64,000 nt of DNA from Nocardioidaceae bacterium (GTDB lineage: Bacteria; Actinomycetota; Actinomycetes; Propionibacteriales; Nocardioidaceae): NCBI GenBank assembly GCA_017744365.1, contig JAGIBL010000004.1, positions 62,001 to 126,000 of the forward strand. Reading direction: 5' to 3'. Below the pieces are notes generated by a model. That model was not told where the DNA came from and ran no database searches. It was given only the letters and a program-made list of their open reading frames with translations. The translations under genes were made by a program, and so were the position numbers. How positions within the stretch are numbered: the first letter of the stretch is position 1; each line of letters begins with the position of its first letter. Shown piece after piece: positions 42,178 through 52,297 of this stretch.

Positions 42178-42586
42178 CCCGGCATCCTGTCATCTCGGGG
42201 CGAACCGGCAGTGGTTTCCAGGCGAGGGAGGCCCGATTTGGCGCACGGGGCGATCTCTGCCAAGATAGTCCGGTTGCTCCGGCGGGATTGCCGGGGCGCG
42301 GACATTGACTACTGAACAGGGTTTCCTGGCTTCCTGACTCAAGGGAGCGTGCGTGGTCGCGTGTTCGTGCCGCACCTGGAGATCCCGTTCCGCCCGACCC
42401 CCGTCGGGCACAACCCCAGAAAAACACCGAGTGTCGTGAGCGGTGACGTGCGCCGAAAGGCCGCGACACGCCCGACCGCGTGGGTCGGAGATCCACGCGG
42501 GAAACCGGCGGGATCTGGGGGGAGCAGGGCGGCCCGCCTCACCGAGGCGGGACGAAGTCGTGGAGACGAGAAGTGAAGGACGCGTG
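42178..42586 (+). promoter_or_regulatory. S10 operon promoter and long leader
   Basis: This 409-base gap has no gene. TTGGCG (42238-42243), 17 bases, then CAAGAT (42261-42266) is a plausible sigma-A promoter, giving a leader of about 310 bases. The leader holds several potential stems. The clearest is CCCGCCT (42533-42539) with AGGCGGG (42545-42551), which ends 23 bases before the Shine-Dalgarno GAAGGA of rpsJ. An L4-type autoregulatory leader is possible but unproven. Confidence 0.55.
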
Positions 42587-42895
42587 ATGGCGGGACAGAA
42601 GATCCGCATCAGGCTCAAGGCCTATGACCACGAGGTGATCGACACCTCGGCGCGGAAGATCGTGGACACCGTGACCCGGACGGGCGCGAAGGTGGCCGGC
42701 CCGGTGCCGCTGCCGACGGAGAAGAACGTCTTCTGCGTCATCCGCTCGCCGCACAAGTACAAGGACTCCCGCGAGCACTTCGAGATGCGCACCCACAAGC
42801 GTCTCATCGACATCATCGACCCCACGCCGAAGACGGTCGACTCGCTCATGCGTCTCGACCTGCCCGCCGGCGTCGACATCGAGATCAAGCTCTGA
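42587..42895 (+). CDS. rpsJ: 30S ribosomal protein S10
   Basis: The 102-residue product is the standard length. ATG at 42587 follows GAAGGA (42575-42580) by six bases. S10 sits in the 30S head and, by family knowledge, also joins NusB in antitermination. It opens the S10 operon after a long leader. The longer frame from 42443 runs through the leader and is not supported. The next gene, rplC, begins 11 bases on. Confidence 0.99.
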   Translation: MAGQKIRIRLKAYDHEVIDTSARKIVDTVTRTGAKVAGPVPLPTEKNVFCVIRSPHKYKDSREHFEMRTHKRLIDIIDPTPKTVDSLMRLDLPAGVDIEIKL

Positions 42896-42906
42896 GGTAG
42901 ATCGAG

Positions 42907-43566
42907 ATGACTTTCGAACGGAATGTGAAGGGCCTGCTGGGCACCAAGCTCGGCATGACCCAGCTCTGGGACGAGAACAACCGCGTCGTCCCCGTGACCG
43001 TCGTCGCCGCCGCGACCAACGTGGTCACCCAGGTCCGCACCCCCGAGACCGACGGCTACAACGCCATCCAGGTCGGGTACGGCGAGATCGAGGGCCGCAA
43101 GGTCACCAAGCCGTCGGCCGGTCACTTCGCCAAGGCCAGCGTGACCCCGCGCCGTCACCTCCACGAGATCCGCACCGCGGACGCCGCGTCGTACGAGGTC
43201 GGCCAGGAGCTCAGCGCCGAGCTGTTCGCCGCGGGCGACGACGTCGACGTCACCGGCACCAGCAAGGGCAAGGGCTTCGCCGGCACCATGAAGCGTCACG
43301 GCTTCTCCGGCGTGGGCGCCTCGCACGGTGCGCACCGCAACCACCGCAAGCCGGGCTCCATCGGCGCCTGCGCCACTCCGGGTCGCGTCTTCAAGGGCAC
43401 CCGGATGTCCGGCCGGATGGGTAGCGACACCGTCACCACCCAGAACATCACCGTGCACGCGGTGGACGCCGAGAAGGGCCTGATCCTGCTCAAGGGCGCC
43501 GTTCCCGGCCCCAAGGGCGGCCTGCTGGTGATCCGCTCCGCGGCCAAGTCCGGAACGGAGGCCTGA
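42907..43566 (+). CDS. rplC: 50S ribosomal protein L3
   Basis: This 219-residue protein begins with [17 protein letters not shown], the usual L3 start, and carries the extended loop [26 protein letters not shown], which reaches the peptidyl transferase centre. L3 is an early-assembling 23S rRNA binder. It follows rpsJ by 11 bases and precedes rplD by two bases within the S10 operon. Confidence 0.99.
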   Translation: MTFERNVKGLLGTKLGMTQLWDENNRVVPVTVVAAATNVVTQVRTPETDGYNAIQVGYGEIEGRKVTKPSAGHFAKASVTPRRHLHEIRTADAASYEVGQELSAELFAAGDDVDVTGTSKGKGFAGTMKRHGFSGVGASHGAHRNHRKPGSIGACATPGRVFKGTRMSGRMGSDTVTTQNITVHAVDAEKGLILLKGAVPGPKGGLLVIRSAAKSGTEA

Positions 43567-43568
43567 GC

Positions 43569-44246
43569 ATGGCTACCAAGACCGTGAAGGTTGACCTCCC
43601 CGCCGAGATCTTCGACGTGGAGACCAACGTCCCGCTGATCCACCAGGTCGTCGTCGCCCAGCAGGCGGCCGCGCGCCAGGGCACGCACGCCACCAAGACC
43701 CGCGGCGAGGTCCGCGGCGGTGGCAAGAAGCCGTACAAGCAGAAGGGCACCGGCCGCGCCCGCCAGGGCTCGACCCGGGCGCCGCAGTTCGCCGGTGGTG
43801 GCACCGTCCACGGCCCGCAGCCGCGCGACTACAGCCAGCGCACCCCCAAGAAGATGAAGGCCGCCGCTCTCAAGGGCGCCCTCTCCGACCGGGCCCGCGC
43901 CGGCCGCGTGCACGTCGTCGACGGTCTGGTCTCCGGCGAGAAGCCCTCGACCAAGGCCGCGGTGGCCGCGCTCAACGGCCTCACCGAGGGTCGCCGCCAG
44001 CTCGTGGTGCTGCACCGCGACGACGCGCTGACCTGGCTGTCGCTGCGCAACGTGCCGACCGTGCACCTGCTCGCCGTCGACCAGCTGAACACCTACGACG
44101 TGCTGCTCTCCGACGACGTGGTCTTCACCAAGACCGCGTACGACGTCTTCGTGGGTGGCAAGGACGAGGTGGAGGCCCCCGGTCGCGCCAGCGACAAGTC
44201 CAACACTGCAGCTCAGCTCGCTGAGCCGACGGAGGAGGCGAAGTGA
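43569..44246 (+). CDS. rplD: 50S ribosomal protein L4
   Basis: The product of 225 residues has the exit-tunnel loop [19 protein letters not shown], the site of macrolide-resistance changes; it appears normal. L4 represses its own operon in E. coli, and the long leader before rpsJ makes that worth testing here. Its TGA overlaps the GTG of rplW by four bases. The C-terminus is about 15 residues longer than in many relatives (a polar tail from [11 protein letters not shown]). Confidence 0.98.
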   Translation: MATKTVKVDLPAEIFDVETNVPLIHQVVVAQQAAARQGTHATKTRGEVRGGGKKPYKQKGTGRARQGSTRAPQFAGGGTVHGPQPRDYSQRTPKKMKAAALKGALSDRARAGRVHVVDGLVSGEKPSTKAAVAALNGLTEGRRQLVVLHRDDALTWLSLRNVPTVHLLAVDQLNTYDVLLSDDVVFTKTAYDVFVGGKDEVEAPGRASDKSNTAAQLAEPTEEAK

Positions 44247-44548
44247 GCACATTGCACAAGGACCACCGCGACGTGCTGATCGCGCCGGTCGTGAGCGAGA
44301 AGAGCTACGGCCTGCTCGACAACAACAAGTACACCTTCATCGTCCACCCGGACGCGAACAAGACCGAGATCAAGATCGCGGTCGAGAAGGTGTTCAACGT
44401 CAAGGTCACCTCGGTGAACACCCTGAACCGTCAGGGCAAGGCCCGTCGTACCCGCACCGGCATCGGCAAGCGCAAGGACACCAAGCGCGCGATCGTGAGC
44501 CTGGCCGAGGGTCACCGCATCGACATCTTCGGAGGTCCGGTCTCCTGA
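44243..44548 (+). CDS. rplW: 50S ribosomal protein L23
   Basis: This 101-residue protein has the usual L23 fold features: [15 protein letters not shown] at the start and the extended loop [23 protein letters not shown]23 lies at the tunnel exit and is the docking site for trigger factor and SRP. GTG at 44243 overlaps the rplD stop as GTGA. A longer start is not available. Confidence 0.98.
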   Translation: MSTLHKDHRDVLIAPVVSEKSYGLLDNNKYTFIVHPDANKTEIKIAVEKVFNVKVTSVNTLNRQGKARRTRTGIGKRKDTKRAIVSLAEGHRIDIFGGPVS

Positions 44549-44572
44549 CCGGGCTGAGTAGAGGAATCTGAC

Positions 44573-45409
44573 ATGGCTATCCGCAAGTACAAGCCGACCA
44601 CTCCGGGCCGCCGCGGCTCGTCGGTCGCTGACTTCGCCGAGATCACGCGTACGACGCCGGAGAAGTCCCTGACCCGTCCGCTGCCCAAGAAGGGCGGCCG
44701 GAACAACCAGGGCCGGATCACCACCCGTCACCAGGGCGGTGGCCACAAGCGCGCCTACCGGATCATCGACTTCCGTCGCTACGACAAGGACGGCGTGCCC
44801 GCCAAGGTCGCGCACATCGAGTACGACCCGAACCGGACCGCCCGCATCGCGCTGCTGCACTACGCCGACGGCGAGAAGCGCTACATCGTGGCTCCGGTGG
44901 GCGTCGTCCAGGGCACCCCGATCGAGTCCGGCGTCGGCGCCGACATCAAGCCGGGCAACAACCTGCCGCTGCGCAACATCCCGGTGGGTACCACGATCCA
45001 CTGCATCGAGCTGCGTCCGGGCGGCGGCGCGAAGATCGCCCGCTCGGCCGGCAACAGCGCCCAGCTGGTCGCCAAGGAAGGCTCCCGCGCGCAGCTGCGG
45101 ATGCCGTCCGGCGAGATGCGGTACGTCGACGTGCGCTGCCGCGCCACCGTCGGCGAGGTGGGCAACGCCGAGCAGTCGAACATCAACTGGGGCAAGGCCG
45201 GCCGGATGCGGTGGAAGGGCAAGCGCCCGACCGTCCGTGGTGTCGTCATGAACCCGGTGGACCACCCGCACGGTGGTGGTGAGGGCAAGACCTCCGGTGG
45301 TCGCCACCCGGTCTCGCCGTGGGGCAAGCCCGAGGGCCGCACGCGCAAGCGCAAGGCCAGCGACGCCATGATCGTCCGCCGCCGCAAGTCCGGCAAGAAC
45401 AAGCGTTGA
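44573..45409 (+). CDS. rplB: 50S ribosomal protein L2
   Basis: The 278-residue product is standard for L2. It starts with [14 protein letters not shown] and ends with the conserved [21 protein letters not shown] region, whose histidine is near the peptidyl transferase centre. L2 is needed for subunit joining. It lies 24 bases after rplW in the S10 operon. Confidence 0.99.
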   Translation: MAIRKYKPTTPGRRGSSVADFAEITRTTPEKSLTRPLPKKGGRNNQGRITTRHQGGGHKRAYRIIDFRRYDKDGVPAKVAHIEYDPNRTARIALLHYADGEKRYIVAPVGVVQGTPIESGVGADIKPGNNLPLRNIPVGTTIHCIELRPGGGAKIARSAGNSAQLVAKEGSRAQLRMPSGEMRYVDVRCRATVGEVGNAEQSNINWGKAGRMRWKGKRPTVRGVVMNPVDHPHGGGEGKTSGGRHPVSPWGKPEGRTRKRKASDAMIVRRRKSGKNKR

Positions 45410-45424
45410 TAGGGGAGAGCTGAG

Positions 45425-45706
45425 ATGCCTCGCAGTCTGAAGAAGGGCCCGTTCGTCGACGGCCACCTGGAGAAGAAGGTGGACGCGCAGAACGAGGCCG
45501 GCACCCACAACGTGATCAAGACGTGGTCGCGCCGCTCGATGATCATCCCCTCGATGATCGGCCACACCCTCGCCGTGCACGACGGCCGCAAGCACGTCCC
45601 CGTCTTCGTGACCGACGCCATGGTCGGCCACAAGCTGGGCGAGTTCGCGCCGACCCGCACCTACAAGGGTCACGTCAAGGACGACCGGAAGAGCCGTCGC
45701 CGCTGA
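45425..45706 (+). CDS. rpsS: 30S ribosomal protein S19
   Basis: This 93-residue protein begins [18 protein letters not shown] and contains the [19 protein letters not shown] core of S19, which pairs with S13 in the 30S head. It lies 15 bases after rplB, with GGGGAGAG as a Shine-Dalgarno. Confidence 0.99.
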   Translation: MPRSLKKGPFVDGHLEKKVDAQNEAGTHNVIKTWSRRSMIIPSMIGHTLAVHDGRKHVPVFVTDAMVGHKLGEFAPTRTYKGHVKDDRKSRRR

Positions 45707-45733
45707 CCGCGGTGACCAAGGAGAGACAGAACC

Positions 45734-46138
45734 ATGAGTGTTACTGAGCGTCGGCGCACCAGCGCCCGCCGTGACTCGCTGCTCGGTGACGAGCAGGGTG
45801 CGTTCGCCAGCGCGCGCTTCGTCCGGATCACCCCGATGAAGGCCCGCCGGGTCGTGGACATGGTCCGCGGCCTGCCGGTCGACGACGCGCTCTCGCTGCT
45901 GCAGTTCGCGCCGCAGGCCGCGTCCGAGACCGTTTACAAGGTGCTCGAGAGCGCCGTGGCGAACGCCGAGACCACCGAGAACCTGGACCGGAACACCCTG
46001 GTGGTGTCCAAGGCCATGGTCGACGAGGGTCCGACGATGAAGCGCTGGCGCCCGCGTGCGCAGGGCCGGGCCACCCGGATCAACAAGCGCACCAGCCACA
46101 TCACCCTGGTCGTCCAGCCGGCGGAGGAGACTAAGTAA
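45734..46138 (+). CDS. rplV: 50S ribosomal protein L22
   Basis: The 134-residue product has the L22 helices ([15 protein letters not shown]) and the long hairpin [20 protein letters not shown] that lines the exit tunnel near L4. The N-terminus is somewhat extended with Ser, Arg and Thr before the core. Its TAA shares an A with the ATG of rpsC. Confidence 0.98.
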   Translation: MSVTERRRTSARRDSLLGDEQGAFASARFVRITPMKARRVVDMVRGLPVDDALSLLQFAPQAASETVYKVLESAVANAETTENLDRNTLVVSKAMVDEGPTMKRWRPRAQGRATRINKRTSHITLVVQPAEETK

Positions 46139-46971
46139 TGGGTCAGAAGATCAACCCGAACGGCTTCCGTCTCGGCATCTCCACCGACCACAAGTCGCGG
46201 TGGTACGCCGACAAGCTGTACAAGTCGTACGTCGGCGAGGACGTCGCCATCCGCAAGCTGCTCTCCAAGGGCATGGAGCGGGCCGGCATCTCCAAGGTGG
46301 AGATCGAGCGCACCCGTGACCGGGTCCGCGTCGACATCTACACCGCTCGCCCGGGCATCGTCATCGGTCGCCGCGGCGCCGAGGCCGACCGCCTGCGCGG
46401 CGAGCTGGAGAAGCTCACCGGCAAGCAGGTCCAGCTGAACATCCTCGAGGTCAAGAACCCCGAGATCGACGCGCAGCTGGTGGCCCAGGGCGTCGCCGAG
46501 CAGCTCTCGGGCCGCGTGCAGTTCCGCCGCGCCATGAAGAAGGCGATGCAGACCTCGATGCGCTCGGGTGCCAAGGGCATCCGGATCCAGTGCTCGGGCC
46601 GCCTCAACGGCGCCGAGATGTCGCGCTCGGAGTTCTACCGCGAGGGCCGGGTGCCGCTGCACACCCTTCGCGCGGACATCGACTACGGCTTCTACGAGGC
46701 GCGCACGACCTTCGGCCGGATCGGCGTGAAGGTCTGGATCTACAAGGGCGAGGTCGCCGGCACCCGTGCGGAGCGCGAGGCCCAGGCCGCCGCTCGTGCG
46801 GGCGCGCCGGGTCGCGGCCGTGACGCCCGTGGTGGTCGCGGTGGCGACCGTCCGAACCGTGGCTCGCGCGGCGACCGGCCGACGCGCGCCGACCGGGCCG
46901 AGGCGCCCGCGGCCGAGGCTCCCGCCGCGGTCGCGACCGAGGCTCCGGCAACCGAGAGCACGGAGGCCTGA
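46138..46971 (+). CDS. rpsC: 30S ribosomal protein S3 with extended C-terminal tail
   Basis: This protein of 277 residues has the N-terminal KH domain ([14 protein letters not shown] near residue 76) and the C-terminal S3 domain. It then adds a tail of about 60 residues. The tail is first arginine- and glycine-rich ([20 protein letters not shown]) and then acidic and alanine-rich. S3 forms the mRNA entry channel with S4 and S5. Such tails are common but variable in actinobacteria. ATG at 46138 overlaps rplV by one base. Confidence 0.98.
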   Translation: MGQKINPNGFRLGISTDHKSRWYADKLYKSYVGEDVAIRKLLSKGMERAGISKVEIERTRDRVRVDIYTARPGIVIGRRGAEADRLRGELEKLTGKQVQLNILEVKNPEIDAQLVAQGVAEQLSGRVQFRRAMKKAMQTSMRSGAKGIRIQCSGRLNGAEMSRSEFYREGRVPLHTLRADIDYGFYEARTTFGRIGVKVWIYKGEVAGTRAEREAQAAARAGAPGRGRDARGGRGGDRPNRGSRGDRPTRADRAEAPAAEAPAAVATEAPATESTEA

Positions 46972-46976
46972 CGACC

Positions 46977-47393
46977 ATGCTGATGCCCCGACGGGTCAAG
47001 CACCGCAAGCAGCACCACCCGAAGCGGTCGGGTGCTGCCAAGGGTGGCACGAAGCTCGCCTTCGGCGACTTCGGCATCCAGGCGGTCGAGGGCCACTACG
47101 TGACCAACCGGCAGATCGAGTCCGCGCGTATCGCGATGACCCGCCACATCAAGCGTGGCGGCAAGGTCTGGATCAACATCTACCCGGACCGCCCGCTGAC
47201 CAAGAAGCCCGCCGAGACCCGCATGGGTTCCGGCAAGGGCTCGCCCGAGTGGTGGGTCGCCAACGTCAAGCCGGGCCGGGTGATGTTCGAGCTCTCCGGC
47301 GTGCCGGAGGACGTCGCCCGCGAGGCGATGCGTCGCGCGATCCACAAGCTGCCGATGAAGTGCAAGTTCGTCACCCGTGAGGAGGGTTTCTGA
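46977..47393 (+). CDS. rplP: 50S ribosomal protein L16
   Basis: The product is 138 residues, with [16 protein letters not shown] at the start and the [19 protein letters not shown] motif of L16. It binds near the A-site tRNA elbow and 5S rRNA. It follows rpsC by five bases. Its TGA shares its A with the start of rpmC. Confidence 0.99.
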   Translation: MLMPRRVKHRKQHHPKRSGAAKGGTKLAFGDFGIQAVEGHYVTNRQIESARIAMTRHIKRGGKVWINIYPDRPLTKKPAETRMGSGKGSPEWWVANVKPGRVMFELSGVPEDVAREAMRRAIHKLPMKCKFVTREEGF

Positions 47394-47626
47394 TGGCGAC
47401 CGCTCACGAGCTCGACGACCTCAACGACGTCGACCTGGAGACCAAGCTGCGGGAGGCCAAGGAGGAGCTGTTCAACCTCCGCTTCCAGTCGGCCACCGGT
47501 CAGCTCGAGAACCACGGCCGGCTCCGCTCGGTCAAGAAGGACATCGCCCGGATCTACACCGTGGTGCGTGAGCGCGAGCTCGGCATCCGGACCGCGCCGG
47601 GCGCCGCGAAGGATGGTGCAGCATGA
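47393..47626 (+). CDS. rpmC: 50S ribosomal protein L29
   Basis: This 77-residue protein is a two-helix L29 ([26 protein letters not shown] as the family core) near the tunnel exit next to L23. It overlaps rplP by one base and rpsQ by four bases, so all three are translationally coupled. Confidence 0.98.
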   Translation: MATAHELDDLNDVDLETKLREAKEELFNLRFQSATGQLENHGRLRSVKKDIARIYTVVRERELGIRTAPGAAKDGAA

Positions 47627-47895
47627 GTGAGGGAACGACCGTGCGGGACGCCCGACGGAAGGTCCGTGAGGGCCTCGTCGTCTCGGACAAGATGGACAAG
47701 ACCGTCGTCGTGTCCGTCGAGGACCGGGTCAAGCACGCGCTGTACGGCAAGGTCATGCGCCGTACGTCGAAGCTGAAGGCCCACGACGAGCAGAACGAGT
47801 GCGGCATCGGCGACCGTGTCCTCCTCATGGAGACCCGTCCGCTCAGCGCCACCAAGCGCTGGCGCGTCGTCGAGATCCTCGAGAAGGCCAAGTAG
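47623..47895 (+). CDS. rpsQ: 30S ribosomal protein S17
   Basis: The 90-residue product carries [21 protein letters not shown] and the Arg/Lys-rich loop of S17, an early 16S rRNA binder. ATG at 47623 overlaps the rpmC stop (ATGA). It ends the S10 operon; a 64-base spacer with a hairpin separates it from rplN. Confidence 0.98.
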   Translation: MSEGTTVRDARRKVREGLVVSDKMDKTVVVSVEDRVKHALYGKVMRRTSKLKAHDEQNECGIGDRVLLMETRPLSATKRWRVVEILEKAK

Positions 47896-47909
47896 TCCGT
47901 TCGGCAAGG

Positions 47910-47932
47910 CTCGCTGTCCCTGAGTCAGCGAG
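47910..47932 (+). promoter_or_regulatory. hairpin between rpsQ and rplN
   Basis: CTCGCTG (47910-47916) pairs with CAGCGAG (47926-47932) around a nine-base loop. It marks the boundary of the S10 and spc gene groups. No T-tract follows, so it is more likely a processing or translation-control element than a full terminator. Confidence 0.5.
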
Positions 47933-47959
47933 AACCAGCACGACAACCAGGAGAAACCA

Positions 47960-48328
47960 ATGATCCAGCAGGAGTCGCGACTCAAGGTCGCCGACAACAC
48001 CGGTGCGAAGGAGATCCTCTGCATCCGTGTTCTCGGTGGCTCTGGGCGTCGCTACGCCGGCATCGGCGACGTCATCGTCGCCACCGTCAAGGACGCGATC
48101 CCGGGCGGCAACGTCAAGAAGGGCGATGTCGTCAAGGCCGTGGTCGTGCGGACCGTCAAGGAGCGCCGTCGTCCCGACGGTTCCTACATCCGCTTCGACG
48201 AGAACGCCGCCGTGATCCTCAAGGCCGACGGCGAGCCGCGCGGCACCCGCATCTTCGGCCCGGTGGGTCGTGAGCTGCGCGAGAAGAAGTTCATGAAGAT
48301 CATTTCGCTCGCCCCGGAGGTGCTCTGA
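47960..48328 (+). CDS. rplN: 50S ribosomal protein L14
   Basis: This 122-residue protein starts with [18 protein letters not shown], the invariant L14 opening, and contains [20 protein letters not shown]14 contacts the 30S subunit and L19. It is the first gene of the spc group, with AGGAG before its ATG. Confidence 0.99.
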   Translation: MIQQESRLKVADNTGAKEILCIRVLGGSGRRYAGIGDVIVATVKDAIPGGNVKKGDVVKAVVVRTVKERRRPDGSYIRFDENAAVILKADGEPRGTRIFGPVGRELREKKFMKIISLAPEVL

Positions 48329-48330
48329 CC

Positions 48331-48687
48331 ATGAGCCTCAACATCAAGAAGGGCGACACCGTCCGCGTCATCGCCGGCAAGGACAAGGGCGCCGAGGGCA
48401 AGGTCATCTCGGTCCTGCGCGAGTCCCAGCGGGTGATCGTCGAGGGCGTGAACCGCGTCAAGAAGCACACCAAGGTCGTGAACCAGGGCGGTCGCGCCGG
48501 CACCACCGGCGGCATCGTCACCACCGAGGCGCCGATCCACGTGTCCAACGTGATGCTGGTCGACGGCAAGGGCACCACCCGGGTCGGCTTCAAGCGCGTC
48601 GAGGCGACCAAGCGTCGCAGCGACGGCTCGACCTACAAGACCACCCGGAGCGTTCGCATCGCGCGGAAGTCTGGAGACGAGATCTGA
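48331..48687 (+). CDS. rplX: 50S ribosomal protein L24
   Basis: The 118-residue product has the KOW motif [20 protein letters not shown] near its N-terminus. L24 starts 50S assembly at domain I of 23S rRNA. It follows rplN by two bases and shares one base with rplE. Confidence 0.98.
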   Translation: MSLNIKKGDTVRVIAGKDKGAEGKVISVLRESQRVIVEGVNRVKKHTKVVNQGGRAGTTGGIVTTEAPIHVSNVMLVDGKGTTRVGFKRVEATKRRSDGSTYKTTRSVRIARKSGDEI

Positions 48688-49259
48688 TGACCGAGACCAC
48701 TGTCGAGTACGACGGTCCTCGCCTCAAGGCGAAGTACCGCGCGGAGATCCTCCCGGCGCTGCGCGAGCAGTTCGAGTACGCCAACGTGATGCAGGTCCCC
48801 GGCCTGACCAAGATCGTGGTGAACATGGGTGTCGGCGAGGCTGCTCGCGACTCCAAGCTGATCGAGGGCGCGGTCACCGACCTGACCGCGATCACCGGCC
48901 AGAAGCCGCAGGTCACCAAGGCCCGCAAGTCCATCGCCCAGTTCAAGCTGCGCGAGGGGATGCCGATCGGCGCGCACGTCACGCTGCGCGGCGACCGGAT
49001 GTGGGAGTTCCTGGACCGGCTGCTCGCCCTGGCGCTGCCGCGCATCCGCGACTTCCGCGGCCTGAGCGACCGTCAGTTCGACGGCCGTGGCAACTACACC
49101 TTCGGTCTCACCGAGCAGGTCATGTTCCACGAGATCGACCAGGACAAGATCGACCGTTCGCGCGGCATGGACATCACCGTGGTGACCTCCGCGACCAACG
49201 ACGACGAGGGCCGCGCGCTCTTGAAGCTTCTGGGTTTCCCGTTCAAGGAGAACAACTGA
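48687..49259 (+). CDS. rplE: 50S ribosomal protein L5
   Basis: This 190-residue protein shows the L5 landmarks [34 protein letters not shown] and [18 protein letters not shown]5 binds 5S rRNA with L18. ATG at 48687 overlaps the rplX stop by one base. rpsN follows after one base. Confidence 0.99.
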   Translation: MTETTVEYDGPRLKAKYRAEILPALREQFEYANVMQVPGLTKIVVNMGVGEAARDSKLIEGAVTDLTAITGQKPQVTKARKSIAQFKLREGMPIGAHVTLRGDRMWEFLDRLLALALPRIRDFRGLSDRQFDGRGNYTFGLTEQVMFHEIDQDKIDRSRGMDITVVTSATNDDEGRALLKLLGFPFKENN

Positions 49260-49260
49260 C

Positions 49261-49446
49261 ATGGCGAAGACTGGACTGAAGGTCAAGGCCGCTCGCAAGC
49301 CGAAGTTCGCGGTCCGGGCGTACACCCGCTGCCAGCGCTGCGGCCGTCCCAAGGCGGTCTACCGCAAGTTCGGCCTGTGCCGGATCTGCCTGCGCGAGAT
49401 GGCGCACCGGGGCGAGCTGCCCGGCGTGACCAAGTCGAGCTGGTAA
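49261..49446 (+). CDS. rpsN: 30S ribosomal protein S14 type Z
   Basis: The 61-residue product is the short zinc-binding S14, with RCQRCGRP and LCRICLRE giving two CxxC pairs. The zinc-free longer form usually lies elsewhere under Zur control; it is not in this window. S14 sits in the 30S head. It lies between rplE and rpsH as in other actinobacteria. Confidence 0.99.
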   Translation: MAKTGLKVKAARKPKFAVRAYTRCQRCGRPKAVYRKFGLCRICLREMAHRGELPGVTKSSW

Positions 49447-49515
49447 CACCAACCACGTAGCAGGTCGCCCGTCCTAGGTACGGCGCGAAACCACTTCGAG
49501 AAGGAAACACACATC

Positions 49516-49935
49516 ATGACGATGACTGACCCGATCGCAGACATGCTGACCCGTCTGCGCAACGCCAACCAGGCGTACCACGACGAAGTGTCGATGCCCT
49601 ACAGCAAGCTCAAGCAGGGCGTCGCGGAGATCCTTCAGCAGGAGGGCTACATCACCTCCTGGAAGGTCGCCGACAACACCGACGAGAAGGGCGAGCCGGC
49701 TGTCGGCAAGACCCTGACCATCGACCTGAAGTACGGCCGCAACCGGGAGCGCTCCATCGCGGGCGTGCGCCGGATCAGCAAGCCGGGCCTGCGGGTCTAC
49801 GCCAAGCACACCGGTCTTCCGAAGGTGCTCGGCGGTCTCGGCGTCGCGATCATCTCGACCAGCCAGGGCCTGCTGACCGACCGTCAGGCCAACTCCAAGG
49901 GCGTGGGCGGCGAAGTCCTCGCCTACGTCTGGTGA
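49516..49935 (+). CDS. rpsH: 30S ribosomal protein S8
   Basis: This 139-residue protein begins [23 protein letters not shown] and carries the [16 protein letters not shown] C-terminal motif ([21 protein letters not shown]). S8 binds 16S rRNA and, in E. coli, represses the spc operon. A 69-base spacer precedes it; AGAAGGAAA serves as ribosome-binding site. A second ATG two codons in is possible. Confidence 0.98.
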   Translation: MTMTDPIADMLTRLRNANQAYHDEVSMPYSKLKQGVAEILQQEGYITSWKVADNTDEKGEPAVGKTLTIDLKYGRNRERSIAGVRRISKPGLRVYAKHTGLPKVLGGLGVAIISTSQGLLTDRQANSKGVGGEVLAYVW

Positions 49936-49961
49936 CCGGAAAGAACTGAGGAGGAAAAGCA

Positions 49962-50504
49962 ATGTCGCGCATTGGCAAGCTTCCCGTCCCGGTTCCGTCC
50001 GGCGTGGACGTGACCGTCGACGCGAGCACGGTGACCGTCAAGGGGCCCAAGGGCTCCCTGAGCCACGCCGTCGCGGAGCCGATCACGGTCGTCAAGGCCG
50101 AGGACGGCACCCTGGACGTGCAGCGTCCCGACGACGAGCGGAAGAGCAAGGCCCTGCACGGGCTGACCCGCACGCTCATCAACAACATGGTCGTGGGCGT
50201 GACCGAGGGCTACGAGAAGAAGCTCGAGATCGTGGGCGTCGGCTACCGCGTCCTGTCCAAGGGCCCGACCCAGCTGGAGTTCCAGCTCGGGTACTCGCAC
50301 CCGATCACGTTCAACGCCCCCGACGGGATCACCTTCACCGTCGAGAGCGCCACCAAGCTGGGCGTGGTGGGCATCGACAAGCAGCTCGTCGGCGAGGTCG
50401 CCGCGAACATCCGCAAGCTGCGCAAGCCGGAGCCCTACAAGGGCAAGGGCGTGCGGTACGCGGGCGAGCAGATCCGCCGCAAGGTCGGAAAGGCTGGTAA
50501 GTGA
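49962..50504 (+). CDS. rplF: 50S ribosomal protein L6
   Basis: The 180-residue product has the two L6 repeats and ends [25 protein letters not shown], the family's usual C-terminus. L6 supports the GTPase-associated region. GAGGAGG precedes its ATG. Its TGA overlaps a GTG of the next gene. Confidence 0.99.
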   Translation: MSRIGKLPVPVPSGVDVTVDASTVTVKGPKGSLSHAVAEPITVVKAEDGTLDVQRPDDERKSKALHGLTRTLINNMVVGVTEGYEKKLEIVGVGYRVLSKGPTQLEFQLGYSHPITFNAPDGITFTVESATKLGVVGIDKQLVGEVAANIRKLRKPEPYKGKGVRYAGEQIRRKVGKAGK

Positions 50505-50890
50505 TCATGGCGATCTCCCTGAAGCACAACAAGCACACCGCTGGTCGTACGGCGTCGCGGCTGCGCCGCCAGCTGCGCGGTCGCAAGAAGATCGCCGGCA
50601 CCGCGGAGCGGCCGCGCCTGGTGGTGACGCGCTCCTCGAAGCACATCACCGCGCAGATCGTGGACGACCTGGTCGGCAAGACGCTGGCGTCCGCGTCGAC
50701 CGTCGAGGCCGACCTGCGCGGGTTCGAGGGCGACAAGACCGCCAAGGCCAAGAAGGTCGGCGAGCTCGTGGCCGAGCGCGCCAAGGCCGCCGGTGTCGAG
50801 GGCGTGGTCTTCGACCGCGCCGGCAACAAGTACCACGGTCGCGTCGCGGCCCTCGCGGACGGTGCCCGCGAGGGTGGGCTGACGTTCTGA
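50501..50890 (+). CDS. rplR: 50S ribosomal protein L18
   Basis: This protein of 129 residues has the L18 core ([24 protein letters not shown]) and ends [22 protein letters not shown]. It binds 5S rRNA with L5. GTG at 50501 overlaps the rplF stop as GTGA and is seven bases after GGAAAGG. ATG at 50507, giving MAISLK, is the alternative and has longer spacing (13 bases). Confidence 0.97.
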   Translation: MIMAISLKHNKHTAGRTASRLRRQLRGRKKIAGTAERPRLVVTRSSKHITAQIVDDLVGKTLASASTVEADLRGFEGDKTAKAKKVGELVAERAKAAGVEGVVFDRAGNKYHGRVAALADGAREGGLTF

Positions 50891-50918
50891 TCGCGAAGAC
50901 AAGGAAGAGGTAGATCCA

Positions 50919-51536
50919 ATGAGCGGATCCCAGCGCGGACGCGGTGGAGACCGGCAGGGTCGTGGCGGGCGCGACAACCGTCGTGGCGGCGACAACGCCG
51001 ACAAGACCGCCTACATCGAGCGCGTCGTCGCGATCAACCGTGTCGCCAAGGTCGTCAAGGGTGGTCGTCGCTTCAGCTTCACCGCCCTGGTGATCGTCGG
51101 CGACGGCGACGGCATGGTCGGCGTCGGCTACGGCAAGGCCAAGGAAGTTCCCGCGGCGATCGCCAAGGGTGTCGAGGAGGCGAAGAAGCACTTCTTCCGC
51201 GTCCCGCGCATCCAGGGCACGATCCCGCACCCGGTCCAGGGCGAGAAGGCTGCCGGCGTCGTGCTGCTGCGGCCGGCCGCTCCCGGTACCGGTGTGATCG
51301 CCGGTGGCCCGGTGCGTGCGGTGCTCGAGTGCGCCGGCATCCACGACGTGCTCAGCAAGTCGCTCGGCTCGTCGAACCAGATCAACATCGTGCACGCGAC
51401 CGTCGAGGCGCTGAAGATGCTGGAGGAGCCGGAGGCCGTGGCCGCTCGCCGTGGCCTGCCCGTCGAGGAGGTCGCCCCGGCGGCCCTGCTCAAGGCTCGC
51501 GCCGAGGCGCCGGCCGCGGCGGAGGTGGCTTCCTGA
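50919..51536 (+). CDS. rpsE: 30S ribosomal protein S5 with RGG-rich N-terminus
   Basis: The product of 205 residues has an N-terminal extension rich in Arg and Gly ([23 protein letters not shown]). The S5 domain follows with [21 protein letters not shown] and [17 protein letters not shown], then an alanine-rich tail. S5 lines the mRNA entry channel with S3 and S4. Its stop shares a base with the ATG of rpmD. Confidence 0.99.
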   Translation: MSGSQRGRGGDRQGRGGRDNRRGGDNADKTAYIERVVAINRVAKVVKGGRRFSFTALVIVGDGDGMVGVGYGKAKEVPAAIAKGVEEAKKHFFRVPRIQGTIPHPVQGEKAAGVVLLRPAAPGTGVIAGGPVRAVLECAGIHDVLSKSLGSSNQINIVHATVEALKMLEEPEAVAARRGLPVEEVAPAALLKARAEAPAAAEVAS

Positions 51537-51718
51537 TGGCTCAGCTCCGCATCACGCAGAAGAAGGGCCTCATCGGGCTCAAGCAGAACCAGCGCGACAC
51601 GCTGCGCTCGCTGGGTCTCAAGCGGATCAACGATGTGGTCGTCAAGGAGGACCGCCCCGAGTTCCGGGGCATGGTCCACACCGTCCGTCACCTGGTGACG
51701 GTCGAGGAGGTTGACTGA
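51536..51718 (+). CDS. rpmD: 50S ribosomal protein L30
   Basis: This 60-residue protein, [20 protein letters not shown] onward, is the standard single-domain L30. ATG at 51536 overlaps the rpsE stop by one base. The longer frame from 51329 shadows rpsE. rplO starts one base after its TGA. Confidence 0.98.
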   Translation: MAQLRITQKKGLIGLKQNQRDTLRSLGLKRINDVVVKEDRPEFRGMVHTVRHLVTVEEVD

Positions 51719-51719
51719 C

Positions 51720-52160
51720 ATGTCGCTCAAGCTGCACCACCTGCGTCCCGCCCCGGGTGCCAAGACCGCCAAGACCCGCGTGGGTCGCGGTGAGGGCTCC
51801 AAGGGCAAGACCGCGGGCCGCGGTACCAAGGGCACCAAGGCTCGCTACCAGGTTCCGGTCGCCTTCGAGGGTGGCCAGATGCCGATCCACATGCGGCTCC
51901 CGAAGCTCAAGGGCTTCAAGAACCCGTTCAAGGTGGAGTTCCAGGTCGTGAACCTGGACCGTCTCGGGGCGCTGTTCCCCGAGGGCGGTGCGGTCACGAT
52001 CGAGGACCTGGTCGCCAAGGGTGCGGTCCGCAAGGGCCAGCCGGTCAAGGTGCTCGGCGACGGCGAGATCTCGGTCGCCGTCCAGGTCACCGCGAACAAG
52101 TTCTCGGCCTCGGCCAAGGAGAAGATCGCGGCCGCCGGCGGCACCGCGACCGAGCTCTGA
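51720..52160 (+). CDS. rplO: 50S ribosomal protein L15
   Basis: The 146-residue product has the glycine-rich [18 protein letters not shown] near its N-terminus and the L15 C-terminal fold. ATG at 51720 is preferred to an in-frame TTG at 51711 inside rpmD. It ends the spc ribosomal genes and is followed by a 137-base spacer with a large hairpin before secY. Confidence 0.98.
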   Translation: MSLKLHHLRPAPGAKTAKTRVGRGEGSKGKTAGRGTKGTKARYQVPVAFEGGQMPIHMRLPKLKGFKNPFKVEFQVVNLDRLGALFPEGGAVTIEDLVAKGAVRKGQPVKVLGDGEISVAVQVTANKFSASAKEKIAAAGGTATEL

Positions 52161-52182
52161 CGCCGTACCGGAGAGACACTGC

Positions 52183-52236
52183 ACAGGGCAGGGGAGAGAT
52201 GTCACCTCTCGACAGGTGGCGCCTCCTCTGCCCTGT
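52183..52236 (+). promoter_or_regulatory. large hairpin between rplO and secY
   Basis: ACAGGGCAGGGGAG (52183-52196) pairs with CTCCTCTGCCCTGT (52223-52236) as a 14-base-pair stem with one G-U, enclosing a smaller stem (CACCT with AGGTG). TTAGGCTT follows, a weak tail that also contains the -10-like TAGGCT (52237-52242). It may attenuate ribosomal transcripts before secY, or sit at a secY promoter. Confidence 0.6.
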
Positions 52237-52297
52237 TAGGCTTCCACGGGCCCGCGGTGCACGCGGCCCGACACCGTAGAGAGCGAAAGAGGAGCTC

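Noticed and set aside
42305-42310. TTGACT as the -35 of the S10 promoter
   Set aside because: No acceptable -10 hexamer occurs 15-20 bases downstream; TTGGCG with CAAGAT at 17 bases is better.
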